Shown piece after piece: positions 45,120 through 53,058 of a stretch of DNA of 64,000 nt; within the stretch, counting starts at the first letter, position 1; each line of letters begins with the position of its first letter. The notes below the pieces were generated by a model. That model had not been told where the DNA came from and did not search any database. It saw only the letters and a program-made list of their open reading frames with translations. The stretch is from JAHJQZ01 sp963676075. Lineage in GTDB: Bacteria > Pseudomonadota > Alphaproteobacteria > Rhizobiales > Devosiaceae. The DNA lies in assembly GCA_963676075.2 (NCBI GenBank), contig CAXXNZ010000013.1:310001-374000 (forward strand). Reading direction: 5' to 3'. A program made the position numbers and the translations under genes.

Positions 45120-46088
45120 ATGTTCGATCATGAATGGATCGACAAGTTCGCCTTTGAAGAGATACCGCTCAATCGTGACATCTACCTTATGGAGGAGAAG
45201 TGGTTGCCAGCCTACGAGGCGGCAATCATGGCATTTCTTCGCGACGAAACCACAGAGCTTAACGTTGGTCAGGTCACCTTCGCAGCAGCTCACGGGATCA
45301 GAGGCGAAGTTATGCAGATGTCCTGGTATCCGAACGTTCATGATCGCTTTCACCAAGTGCGCATCAGGCTGCCCCGGTCCGCCTTCGTGGCAGCAGTTGG
45401 TGCATGGCAGATTGATGAGAAGCCGCACATATTCGTCAAGGATAGCTGGATCCGAGATTTGATCACGCGTAGCTACTCGGTGTTCGTCATGATCGACGCC
45501 ATCGGAGTAAAGAACGCCCTGTTCAACGATGAGCTTACGTCCGCCAAACTGCTTGCTTTGCAGGCAGAGATTGACAAGCTAGCTGCTGCATACCCGGAGA
45601 TGGCATTTGTGTCGTTTGCCGATAGTCTCTTGGTCAAGGTCAACTGGATCCCGTTCCCGAAGGCGAACAAGTCGAGTTACAGACCTGAACGGCTGCTCGC
45701 CGTTTTGGAGGGAGTTCAGAAAGCATACCAACGTATCATCGGACTCGACACGTACGCTGTCATTGCTCAAGGAGGAAATGAGTATGACGCGCTCATGCAC
45801 AGATCGGAGGCAGGAAACCATCTGTCACTCAATAGCCTGGGCCTGCCTTTTGCGCAGATAATGTCGATCGACGAGGCGGCTCGCAGGTGCATCAAGAACA
45901 AGGAACATGCGCCGGCTGAAATCTACATGGATGAAGACTTCTTCCACTCTCTGCGCCTTCGCTTCAGCTTTCAGAAGGACACCTTGCCGCGTCACCCTTA
46001 TCTGGCACCACTAGCATCAGGATCGACAGACTATGTGATGGTCTCCCGACGCACATTGTCGGAGAACCTAGCGGATGATCAGACTTAG
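45120..46088 (+). CDS. Uncharacterised protein, possibly a divergent class III nucleotidyl-cyclase fold
   Basis: The product has 322 residues and no signal or membrane segment. Residues 123-132, VMIDAIGVKN, and 164-173, VSFADSLLVK, follow the order D-x-x-G, then F-x-D-S, seen in divergent class III cyclase-like domains, and VIAQGGNEYD with LGLPFAQIMSIDEAA fits the later part of such a fold. Residues 1-110 are an unassigned domain. The start at 45120 is where coding-like sequence begins; the ribosome site is weak. It sits in the cargo of the element. The fold assignment is tentative. Confidence 0.55.
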   Translation: MFDHEWIDKFAFEEIPLNRDIYLMEEKWLPAYEAAIMAFLRDETTELNVGQVTFAAAHGIRGEVMQMSWYPNVHDRFHQVRIRLPRSAFVAAVGAWQIDEKPHIFVKDSWIRDLITRSYSVFVMIDAIGVKNALFNDELTSAKLLALQAEIDKLAAAYPEMAFVSFADSLLVKVNWIPFPKANKSSYRPERLLAVLEGVQKAYQRIIGLDTYAVIAQGGNEYDALMHRSEAGNHLSLNSLGLPFAQIMSIDEAARRCIKNKEHAPAEIYMDEDFFHSLRLRFSFQKDTLPRHPYLAPLASGSTDYVMVSRRTLSENLADDQT

Positions 46089-46225
46089 GCTGGCGCACGG
46101 GAGCATGATCGATGCCCTCCAAATATCCTCGCCTGCCTTGCGGCTCCTATGGTCCATCAAGGATGCCCTTGCAGCTCCGTGAAGGCCAAGAAGAACTCAG
46201 TGGGTAAGGGGCAAGGCGAATACCG

Positions 46226-46804
46226 CTATGCACTCTCAGCGGGCTCCGGAGAGTCGGCAAGCGCCTTCTGAACCGCCGCCTTGGACAAGCCGACTTCGGC
46301 TGCGATCTTGCGCATGCTCAATCCGTCTTCCCGAAGCGACCGAATGCGAGCCGCTACAGCGTCAGTGACGAGCCGTGGGCGTCCACCTATCCGGCCTTCT
46401 GCCTTGGCGCGCTGGATGCCCTCCATTTGGCGCTCTCGGCGTATCTCGGTCTCGAACTCGGCTATCAAGGCAAGGATGCCCATTACGAGCTTGCCCGTCC
46501 GGGTCGAGGTGTCCACAGCTTCATCGTCAAGCACCTTGAAGGCTACGTCACGAGCGTTCAGGTTCGACACGATCCGGTATAGGTCTGTGGTGGAGCGTGC
46601 GAGCCGGTCCAGCTTCGTCACAAGCAGCGTGTCGCCTTCTCGGACGTACCTCAGGCATTCGGCAAGCTGTGGACGCTCCCCGTCCAGCCCTGAGCGCTTC
46701 TCCGTGAACACCTTGCTCGCACCAGCGGCCTTGAGCCGGTCCACTTGCGAACTGTGATCCTGATGCGTGGTGGACACGCGAGCGTAGCCAACGAGAGTAC
46801 CCAT
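46226..46804 (-). CDS. Serine recombinase (resolvase/invertase family)
   Basis: This 192-residue recombinase begins MGTLVGYARVSTTHQD with the catalytic Ser at residue 11, followed by LVTKLDRLARS, GKLVMGILALIAEFE and the C-terminal helix-turn-helix in GLSMRKIAAEVGLSKAAVQKAL. It is intact and of normal length. It may resolve or invert DNA in the element; no inversion sites are evident. I chose the ATG at 46804 over one four codons upstream because the family starts here. Confidence 0.93.
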   Translation of the reverse strand: MGTLVGYARVSTTHQDHSSQVDRLKAAGASKVFTEKRSGLDGERPQLAECLRYVREGDTLLVTKLDRLARSTTDLYRIVSNLNARDVAFKVLDDEAVDTSTRTGKLVMGILALIAEFETEIRRERQMEGIQRAKAEGRIGGRPRLVTDAVAARIRSLREDGLSMRKIAAEVGLSKAAVQKALADSPEPAESA

Positions 46805-47134
46805 GATCGTACACAATCCTCTTAGAGTGATGCGGACACACGGTTATTGGACGCTATGTGTACAGTCAAGCGAAATGTCCACAAAGGTATAGGAATATGT
46901 ACATGCACTCCATGCGTTAGGGTGCCCGCATAGGGTTTTGGTCGAGTGAAAGCACGTAGATCAAACAATTCTGTTGGGTGGCTCCGGCATTACGAATGGA
47001 GGTCCGATTTCAATTGGGGTATGGGGGGAAGTTGCCACAACCGATCAATAAGATAGGTCCGCGAAAAAGTCCGTCATTTTCGCGCAAGGCTGCAACTCGG
47101 TTGAGCACCAAACTCGTAGCCTAGGGGTGGAAAT
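46805..47134. other. Intergenic region upstream of the serine recombinase
   Basis: No gene is seen. Close to the recombinase start there are TGTCC/GGACA and GTGTAC/GTACA words in both orientations (46840-46905), which could be its crossover site or operator. The rest holds nothing I recognise. Confidence 0.4.
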
Positions 47135-47383
47135 ATGTTCTTTTCTCGTGCGACTCGAATTGTAGCCGTGTTGTGCCTGGTGTTGGGGCTGGTGGAACTT
47201 GTGATAGGGCTATTGATTGCCACTGGATCCATTGGACCGTACGAAGCTGCGCTTGCCCGCTACACGTCGTTCTCGTCTTCTGGAGACGTAGTTGACTTTA
47301 GCGTTAACGTCATTGGTGTCGCGCTGGTGCTAGGAACTCTGTCTGAGATCGCTTTTGCATTGAGAGAGCGGCAAGATCGTTGA
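47135..47383 (+). CDS. Small membrane protein of unknown function
   Basis: The product has 82 residues. Residues about 7-32, IVAVLCLVLGLVELVIGLLI in part, and 54-75, VNVIGVALVLGTLSEIAFAL, are two membrane helices; the ends are charged. GGTGGA precedes the ATG. I recognise no family. It precedes the nucleotidyltransferase-like gene, which is convergent to it. Confidence 0.6.
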   Translation: MFFSRATRIVAVLCLVLGLVELVIGLLIATGSIGPYEAALARYTSFSSSGDVVDFSVNVIGVALVLGTLSEIAFALRERQDR

Positions 47384-47461
47384 TCGGCTTGACCGCAGGC
47401 ACGACCGGTCGGCTATTGCTAGGGCGTCGGGACGTTGTCGCAGGGCATCTAGCCTTAGGCG

Positions 47462-48148
47462 CTAGCTTAAGTCATGACCAGTTTCGCGGAGCGCGTAAAC
47501 AAGCGAACCACCTATCTGACTCTCGACGGCTTCCCAGTCCCGGTACACTCGAACACTGACACGGCGCACAAGCTCTGCGCTAAGTTCAGCACTTACGATA
47601 CGTTGGAAGGAAATGCAGGCGGCGTAACACGCTTGAGCATTTGGGTATCGATCGAAACTCGGAACGTATGCCTGATTTACAAACCCTCTCGAAATATGGT
47701 CCGGAATGCGGACTACGTTATCTTCCCAGAATGTGCGCTCCGGTTCATTTCTAGGCGCAGCAAGTCCTGATGAGAAACGTGCAACGAACAGTTCAGCATC
47801 CGATTTCAACTTACTGAACCAAGCTGCGGACACTAGGAACAGATCGAAGTCTGACCTAGCCGAAACGTACGGCTTACCGAATTTCGTCGATGCGAGTGAG
47901 AAACCTAGACGGCCACTTCCGGAGATGCTGACTTCCTTTGGATGTACGTGCAGACGATCTGCAAACGCTTCCCGTGCCAATTCGTAGACTGCTGGCTTGT
48001 CTACAAAAGCGTACGGAATACCCTCAGTCATCCACAGGCGTGCAAACCGAAAAACGTCACGCTTCCTTATCTGACCCTTGGTCTTCCAATCTGCTGGGTC
48101 GGGATACGCAGTTTTCAGCTGCGCGAACCACTCTGAGGAACGGGTCAT
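47462..48148 (-). CDS. Minimal nucleotidyltransferase-fold protein
   Basis: The product has 228 residues and no signal or membrane segment. ISGSGRLGFSL (residues 76-85) followed by ARSDFDLFLVS (97-107) has the G-S and D-x-D (Asp100, Asp102) arrangement of the DNA-polymerase-beta nucleotidyltransferase superfamily. The preceding GIPYAFVDKPAVYELARE is seen in stand-alone members. The substrate is unknown; members transfer nucleotides to proteins, RNA or small molecules and occur in toxin-antitoxin and defence loci. The ATG overlaps the stop of the GT51 gene (ATGA), so the pair is translationally coupled. Confidence 0.8.
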   Translation of the reverse strand: MTRSSEWFAQLKTAYPDPADWKTKGQIRKRDVFRFARLWMTEGIPYAFVDKPAVYELAREAFADRLHVHPKEVSISGSGRLGFSLASTKFGKPYVSARSDFDLFLVSAAWFSKLKSDAELFVARFSSGLAAPRNEPERTFWEDNVVRIPDHISRGFVNQAYVPSFDRYPNAQACYAACISFQRIVSAELSAELVRRVSVRVYRDWEAVESQIGGSLVYALRETGHDLS

Positions 48149-48708
48149 GCGCTCTTCTCCACTTCCCATCGTGATAAAATGTGTCTCACTCGTTGTGCAT
48201 GCCGCTCGCGGTACCTGGACGACGGACTTTGAGGCATAGGCACCTTAAGCATTGCCGCCAATGCAGCGGCCTCGGCACTACTTGCCCTAGACAGGATGAT
48301 GCCTAGGCGATTGGCGGCACGATTGACACCGCTTGCTCTCCATCCGAAGTACGCAACCTGCAAATAGGCGAACAGCAGCTGCTGCTTACTAAAACGATGA
48401 CTGAGTGCTCGTGCGAGCAGAACTTCCGTGACCTTGCGTGACAGCTTCAGTTCATAGCGCCTGCGAAGGGTGCGTACGAGTTGTTGTTCGATTGTGCTCG
48501 CCCCTTGTACGCGTTGTCGAAACACGGTCATCCAACAAGCACGCACCATAGCGCGATAATCAACACCACGATGTTGGAAGTATCTATGGTCTTCCGCGAG
48601 TACCACTGCATGCATGACATTCGCTAAGCCGGAGCTTAGGTCAGAGGATTGATCTTCTAGTAGCCGACTGACCTTCTCAACCAGTCCGGGTAGTTCGCTC
48701 ATGTGCAT
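48145..48708 (-). CDS. Soluble GT51 transglycosylase-domain protein lacking the membrane anchor
   Basis: The product has 187 residues that align with the glycosyltransferase-51 domain of penicillin-binding proteins and Mtg. AVVLAEDHRYFQHRGVD holds the catalytic Glu39, GASTIEQQLVRTL (69-81) the donor region, RKVTEVLLARAL the second Glu95, and YLQVAYFGWRASGVNRAA a further motif. Normal Mtg has an N-terminal membrane helix before these; here only about 30 polar residues precede them, and there is no signal peptide. It would therefore be cytoplasmic. It is first in a two-gene unit with the nucleotidyltransferase-like gene. An ATG two codons on is an alternative start. Confidence 0.82.
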   Translation of the reverse strand: MHMSELPGLVEKVSRLLEDQSSDLSSGLANVMHAVVLAEDHRYFQHRGVDYRAMVRACWMTVFRQRVQGASTIEQQLVRTLRRRYELKLSRKVTEVLLARALSHRFSKQQLLFAYLQVAYFGWRASGVNRAANRLGIILSRASSAEAAALAAMLKVPMPQSPSSRYRERHAQRVRHILSRWEVEKSA

Positions 48709-48980
48709 ACGATCTCATCCCTAGGTCAGCATTGCGTGAATACTGACCGGCAGGCAATAGGCAGGCAAATCAGTACGGTGAGCTTGTCGTCGCGGCATGC
48801 CTCGGGCCAATCGTACCGGAGACACCCGAACATCCTTTGGCGTTCGCCTTTGCACCTGCACAACATGCTTGGCGAGCCGCTTCCGCGCTGGTATGGAGGA
48901 AGCAGAAAAGGGGGACATTGTGTTCCCCTCCCGCACAGTAGCTATGTAGATAAATCAGTATCTTAGCGGGATTGGGGGTG
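48709..48980. other. Right end of the element, no gene
   Basis: This 272-bp stretch contains GGCAGGCAA in tandem (near 48749-48765) and AAATCAGTA twice (near 48764 and 48953), possible integrase-related repeats, and ends at attR. No gene is seen. Confidence 0.45.
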
Positions 48981-49000
48981 TCCCTGTCACACCCACCATT
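48981..49000 (+). repeat. Attachment site, distal side (attR)
   Basis: TCCCTGTCACACCCACCATT repeats the 3' end of tRNA-Val(CAC) exactly; flanking bases differ on both sides. Confidence 0.92.
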
Positions 49001-49002
49001 AT

Positions 49003-49140
49003 TTTCAAAGTGTCGGCATATTCGGTCGGGGTCAGCCAACCAAGCCGTGAGTGTGGGCGGTTGAGATTGTAGTCGTTTCTCCAAGCCTGCAGCATTGCCC
49101 GGGCGTGCGAGAGCGACGGGAACAGCGTCTTGTTCAGCAG
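49003..49140 (-). pseudogene. 3' fragment of an IS3-family transposase (OrfB)
   Basis: The minus strand encodes LLNKTLFPSLSHARAMLQAWRNDYN and then RPHSRLGWLTPTEYADTLK, the C-terminal part of IS3-group OrfB transposases. The catalytic DDE region is missing, so this is a remnant. It lies immediately outside attR and so flanked the tRNA before the 7-kb element entered. Confidence 0.85.
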
Positions 49141-49203
49141 TTCAAGCTGAACTTCGAGATCCTCTTCGTTGGTACCAACGCCGGCGTAGCCGATGCGGGC
49201 CAT
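49141..49203 (-). pseudogene. 5' fragment of a serine resolvase fused in frame to the IS3 remnant
   Basis: After GAGGTGA and an ATG come 21 codons, MARIGYAGVGTNEEDLEVQL, which resemble the N-terminus of resolvases but with Gly in place of the catalytic Ser (usual form YARVST). The frame continues into the transposase remnant. A CTCAAG-N7-CTTGAG hairpin lies just upstream. Confidence 0.75.
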
Positions 49204-49741
49204 GTGTCACCTCAAGGTTTAGGCTTGAGGCTCGCATGTCACAAATAGTCGATGTCCACCCAGATGTTACGCGCAACGATGCCAGAATGTGACGTCACGG
49301 CAGGGTGTGCCCTGTTGTTGCGCTAACGACTGCTTCGCGTCCCATATCTGCCTTCGAAGTTGGCCCGGTCGTTTCCTCAAAGCGGACCTTGCTGGTGGCG
49401 ATGCCAAGAGGAGCGGTTACGCCCAGGGTGGTTTTTGCCATGAAGACGGAAGATTTCACAAACAGGGATAATGTTCCCATGGACGTTCCGTAACCCAAAG
49501 TCGGCGTTCGTACGTCGGAAAGCTCCTTCATGGCAGTGGTGGCGGGGTAAGCAGTTGTCGGCAGACCATCCTTTGGTCGACGCCGATGATCGCTTTTGGT
49601 CGACGGCTCCCAGCAACAACCGACGCCTTGTCAGACTTGCTAAGCTCCAGCGTGCATCGAGCTTTGCTGATCTCATGACTTCCAACCACAAAGCCGGCTT
49701 GCCTGCTTTAAGGTCAACGTGACGCAGTGGATGCAAAACGC
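49204..49741. other. Decayed region between the element and the lacI operon
   Basis: Short frames on both strands have no ribosome binding sites or recognised domains. The position beside transposase and resolvase remnants suggests degraded mobile DNA. Confidence 0.5.
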
Positions 49742-49770
49742 TTGACACGCCGTTTTGGTAACTTATACGT
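49742..49770 (+). promoter_or_regulatory. Promoter of the lacI operon
   Basis: A perfect -35 TTGACA (49742-49747) and a -10-like TATACG (49764-49769) are 16 bases apart. The -10 lies inside the palindromic operator. Confidence 0.65.
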
Positions 49771-49787
49771 ATTAATTATACGTATAA
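49763..49787. promoter_or_regulatory. Palindromic operator overlapping the lacI promoter
   Basis: TTATACGTAT and ATACGTATAA are perfect 10-bp arms with a 5-base spacer; each arm holds the palindrome ATACGTAT. It overlaps the -10 and ends 11 bases before the lacI ATG, so autorepression is expected. Confidence 0.75.
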
Positions 49788-49798
49788 GGAGCGTATTG

Positions 49799-50803
49799 AT
49801 GCGTTCTCGACCTACTCAGAAAGATGTTGCCGAAAAGGCTGGCGTTTCGCAGGCCACGGTTTCGATGGTCTTGAACGGCAAGACGCTCCAATCAATCCCG
49901 GTCGACACGGTCGAGCGTGTCCGGGCCGTTGCAATGGAATTGGGCTACGCACCAAATCGCTTCGCCCAGGCGCTCAAAACGCGCAAGACCATGATGATCG
50001 CCTGCATCGTGCCGGATATCACCAATCCCTTCTATCCCTTGCTGGTGCGCGGTGTTCAGTCCGTGGCGCAGCGCCATAACTACGATGTCATCACGCTCAA
50101 CACCGACGGTGCGGAACAGCACGAACGCCATTATCTGCGCTGGGCCCTGGAAGGGCGGGTGGATGGCGTGACCGGCGTATTCTTCAAAATGCGCGTTCCG
50201 GATTTCGCCGAGGCTATCGAAGCGGGCTTGCCGGTTGTGCGCATCGAGTCGGCGCGAAAGACCGGCGGCGGCATCGCCATCGACGACATCTTCATCGATA
50301 GCAAGGCGGCAAGCATTTCTGTTGTCGACTATCTGATCGAGGCCGGTCACAAGCGGATCGCCATGATTGCCGGCACCGGCGGGCCGCAGCCCGTTCGCGT
50401 CGACGGCTATCAGGAACGACTGGCTGAGGCCGGTCTCGAGCCGCTGGTCGTTATCGACACCGATTTCAGCGAGGTCGGCGGCATCAGGGCCACCGAGCGC
50501 ATTCTCGCCACGGATTTCAAGCCAACGGCCATTTTCGCCGCCAATGACCTGATGGCAATTGGCGCGATGCAGGCCTTGCGCGATCGCGGCATCACCATTC
50601 CCAACGACATCGCGGTGATCGGTTTCGATGACATCTCCGCGGCGAAGCTTGTGTCGCCGCCACTGAGCACTGTCTCCCAGTTCCAGAACAAGCTCGGCGA
50701 GAAGGCTGCCGAATGCCTTCTCGAACGATTGAACGGGAGCAGAAACGGCGCCGGTCAGGCGTACGAAATGCCGTACCAGCTCATCAAGAGGGGGTCGGTT
50801 TGA
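49799..50803 (+). CDS. LacI-family transcriptional repressor
   Basis: This 334-residue repressor has the helix-turn-helix PTQKDVAEKAGVSQATVSMVLNG at residues 5-27 and the hinge helix ALKTRKT. The rest is a periplasmic-binding-protein-like effector domain, with VPDITNPFYPLLVRGVQ, AIFAANDLMAIGAMQAL and VIGFDDISAAKLVSPPLST as landmarks. AAGGAG precedes the ATG. It heads the ABC importer/ribokinase operon; its ligand is probably the imported sugar or a phosphorylated form. Confidence 0.94.
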   Translation: MRSRPTQKDVAEKAGVSQATVSMVLNGKTLQSIPVDTVERVRAVAMELGYAPNRFAQALKTRKTMMIACIVPDITNPFYPLLVRGVQSVAQRHNYDVITLNTDGAEQHERHYLRWALEGRVDGVTGVFFKMRVPDFAEAIEAGLPVVRIESARKTGGGIAIDDIFIDSKAASISVVDYLIEAGHKRIAMIAGTGGPQPVRVDGYQERLAEAGLEPLVVIDTDFSEVGGIRATERILATDFKPTAIFAANDLMAIGAMQALRDRGITIPNDIAVIGFDDISAAKLVSPPLSTVSQFQNKLGEKAAECLLERLNGSRNGAGQAYEMPYQLIKRGSV

Positions 50804-50829
50804 ACAACGACTGTATTGAGGAGGAGTCT

Positions 50830-52152
50830 ATGAAGAGACGTACATTTCTGACGGCGAGCTCGGGTGCTTTGATCGGCGCGGCATTCGTTCGTCCCGGTTT
50901 TGCCCAGCAGACCAAACCGGTGACATGGTGGTACGAAAGCGCCGCCCCGGCACAGAAGGAGGCGATTTCAAACGTCCTGGTTGATGGCTTCGATGCCGCC
51001 AACCCCGAATATAAGCTCGTGATCGACTATCGCGGCTCCGAGCTCGACAAGCAGATGCGGGTTGCCATGCTGTCTGGCAGCGGTCCGGATGTCGTCTACA
51101 CGGCAGGGCCGAGCTATGTCGCGCCAATGGCCCGTGCTGGCCAGCTCCTGTCCCTTGACGACTACGCCAAGAAGTATGGCTGGAATGACCGGATTCTGCC
51201 GGTGTTCCTGGAGATGGGCCGATATGACGGTCAGCTCTTCGCCCTTCCGAAGACTTACGAAACGCTTGGGCTGTTCTACAACAAAGCCGTGCTCGCGAAG
51301 CATGGCTGGTCGGCGCCGACCACGATACCCGAGCTGGAGGAACTCGCCGACGAGGCCCTCAAGGCCAATCTGGTGCCGTTCGCATCCGGCAATTCCGGCT
51401 GGCGCGGCAACAACGAGCATTATGTCACCATCGCCCTCAACTCGATTGCCGGCCCGGAGAACGTCTACAAGGCGCTTAAGGGCGAGCTGCCCTGGACCGC
51501 TGAACCGTTCGTAACCGCGATCAGCAAGCTGAACGACTGGTGGCAGAAGGGGTATTTCGGACCGAACTACTTCTCGCTCGAGACAGAGCAGTTCTTCGCC
51601 CAGTTGGCGGCGGGCAATTCCCCGATGCTGCCGAGCGGCACCTGGCATTTTCAGTACATCTCGACCTACATGAAGGACAATCCGGAAGATCTCGGCTTCG
51701 TCGGGTTCCCGAGTGCCGCCAATATCGGCGCCCCGGTCTATGCGCTCGGTGTCGGGTCGACCCTGTCGATTGCTGCCTCCTCGCAGAATCCTGACGGGGC
51801 CGCAGCGGCCATCGACTATGTCTTTTCGCCGAAATTCTACGGCGAGATGAACTCGGTCTGGCAGGGTGAATGGAATACGCCGCTCGTCGATCTGAGCACG
51901 GTCAAAATCAGCGACAGCGTTCCTGCGCTTTATGCCCAGACCATGAAGACGCTTGCCGATGCGGTTGCGGCGAACAGCTACGGCTATACCTCCTGGACCT
52001 TCCTGCCGCCGGCCACTGACACGCAGCTGATCAACGGCATCGAGGAAGTCTGGCTCGGCCGTGCAAGCGTTGCCGACTATCTTGCCAAGCTCGACGCCAC
52101 GTTCAAACAGGACATGAGCGAAGGCAAAGTGCCGGCTGTCCCGGCTCGCTAG
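50830..52152 (+). CDS. ABC transporter sugar-binding protein (family 1)
   Basis: The periplasmic receptor has 440 residues. MKRRTFLTASSGALIGAAF with RR before a hydrophobic stretch is a Tat-like signal ending near GFAQ. The mature part has the family-1 form: ANPEYKLVIDYRGSELDKQMRVAMLSGSGPDVVY and LFALPKTYETLGLFYNKAVLAKHG. GAGGAGGAG precedes the ATG. It lies 26 bases after lacI and is followed by two permeases. Many residues fit sugar or glycoside receptors; the ligand is inferred from the ribosyl-hydrolase and ribokinase genes below. Confidence 0.92.
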   Translation: MKRRTFLTASSGALIGAAFVRPGFAQQTKPVTWWYESAAPAQKEAISNVLVDGFDAANPEYKLVIDYRGSELDKQMRVAMLSGSGPDVVYTAGPSYVAPMARAGQLLSLDDYAKKYGWNDRILPVFLEMGRYDGQLFALPKTYETLGLFYNKAVLAKHGWSAPTTIPELEELADEALKANLVPFASGNSGWRGNNEHYVTIALNSIAGPENVYKALKGELPWTAEPFVTAISKLNDWWQKGYFGPNYFSLETEQFFAQLAAGNSPMLPSGTWHFQYISTYMKDNPEDLGFVGFPSAANIGAPVYALGVGSTLSIAASSQNPDGAAAAIDYVFSPKFYGEMNSVWQGEWNTPLVDLSTVKISDSVPALYAQTMKTLADAVAANSYGYTSWTFLPPATDTQLINGIEEVWLGRASVADYLAKLDATFKQDMSEGKVPAVPAR

Positions 52153-52212
52153 CAGCGACCATTTCGAGCGGGAGCGGCCTCGTGCCGCTTCCGACCGAAG
52201 GAGAACTATTCC

Positions 52213-53058
52213 ATGCACCGCCTTTTTCTGGTCCCGACACTGGCCATCAACGCCATCATCATTCTCATCCCGGCCGTGCTGACCATCGCGCTGGCGTTCT
52301 TCCGCTGGGATGGAATCAGCGCGCCCGTTTTTATTGGGCTCGCCAACTTCCAGTCCCTTGCCAGCGACCACGTGTTTTGGGGAGCGTTGATCAACAACAT
52401 CATTTGGACCGCTCTGTTCCTGACGATCCCGATTGCCATTGGACTTCTGGCGGCGACCTTGATGCTGGTCGCGCGGCGGGGCAGCGCATTTTTCCAGGTC
52501 ATCTACTTCCTGCCGATGGTGATCGCCACCGCGATTACCGCGCGTATCTGGCAAGGAATGATCTACAGCCCGCTTACCGGCGTGGCAGGACTGATCACTC
52601 GGGCAGGTTTTCCTTTGCCGAGCCCGCTGACCATGACTTCGACCGCCCTTTACGGCATCGCGGCAGTCGACCTCTGGCACTGGTGGGGCTTTCTCTGCGT
52701 GATCTTTTTTGCCGCGCTCCGACAGGTTCCCCAGGAACAGATCGAGGCGGCGCGCATTGAAGGCGCGACCTTCTGGCAGACGATGCGCTACGTGCTCCTG
52801 CCGGGCATTCGGCCGACCATCACGCTCATGATGATCATGACGATCATCTGGTCATTCCTGGTTTTCGACTTCGTCTATATCCTCACCCAGGGTGGACCGG
52901 CGTTCTCCAGCGAAGTCCTGTCGACGCTGGCCTATCGCAATGCCTTTTATGACCTCGCCGTTGGCAAGGCTGCGGCCGTCGCCGTGGTGATCAGCTTGTT
53001 CGGGCTTGCCACCACCGCGGTATATATCCGGCTGCAGGCGCGGGAGTACGCGCAATGA
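52213..53058 (+). CDS. ABC sugar permease, MalF type
   Basis: This inner-membrane permease has 281 residues and six hydrophobic helices. The EAA loop is visible as EQIEAARIEGATFWQTMRYVLLPGIRPT near residue 176, where the ATPase docks. GAAGGAG precedes the ATG. It ends in ATGA, overlapping the start of the second permease. Confidence 0.94.
   Translation: MHRLFLVPTLAINAIIILIPAVLTIALAFFRWDGISAPVFIGLANFQSLASDHVFWGALINNIIWTALFLTIPIAIGLLAATLMLVARRGSAFFQVIYFLPMVIATAITARIWQGMIYSPLTGVAGLITRAGFPLPSPLTMTSTALYGIAAVDLWHWWGFLCVIFFAALRQVPQEQIEAARIEGATFWQTMRYVLLPGIRPTITLMMIMTIIWSFLVFDFVYILTQGGPAFSSEVLSTLAYRNAFYDLAVGKAAAVAVVISLFGLATTAVYIRLQAREYAQ

Larger units (their letters stand above)
41988..49000 (+). 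mobile_element. 7-kb integrative element in tRNA-Val(CAC)
   Basis: The element lies between perfect 20-bp repeats and begins with a tyrosine integrase right after the tRNA, the usual arrangement. Its base and codon use (more A/T, codons such as AGA, ATA, TTA) differs from the flanking core genes. It encodes integrase, XRE regulator, small exported protein, cyclase-like protein, serine recombinase, small membrane protein, nucleotidyltransferase-like protein and GT51 domain. There are no conjugation, phage structural or replication genes that I recognise, so it is not self-transmissible by sight. Confidence 0.92.

Noticed and set aside
41988..49000. Prophage
   Set aside because: Integrase and XRE regulator are present, but no capsid, terminase, tail or lysis gene is recognised.
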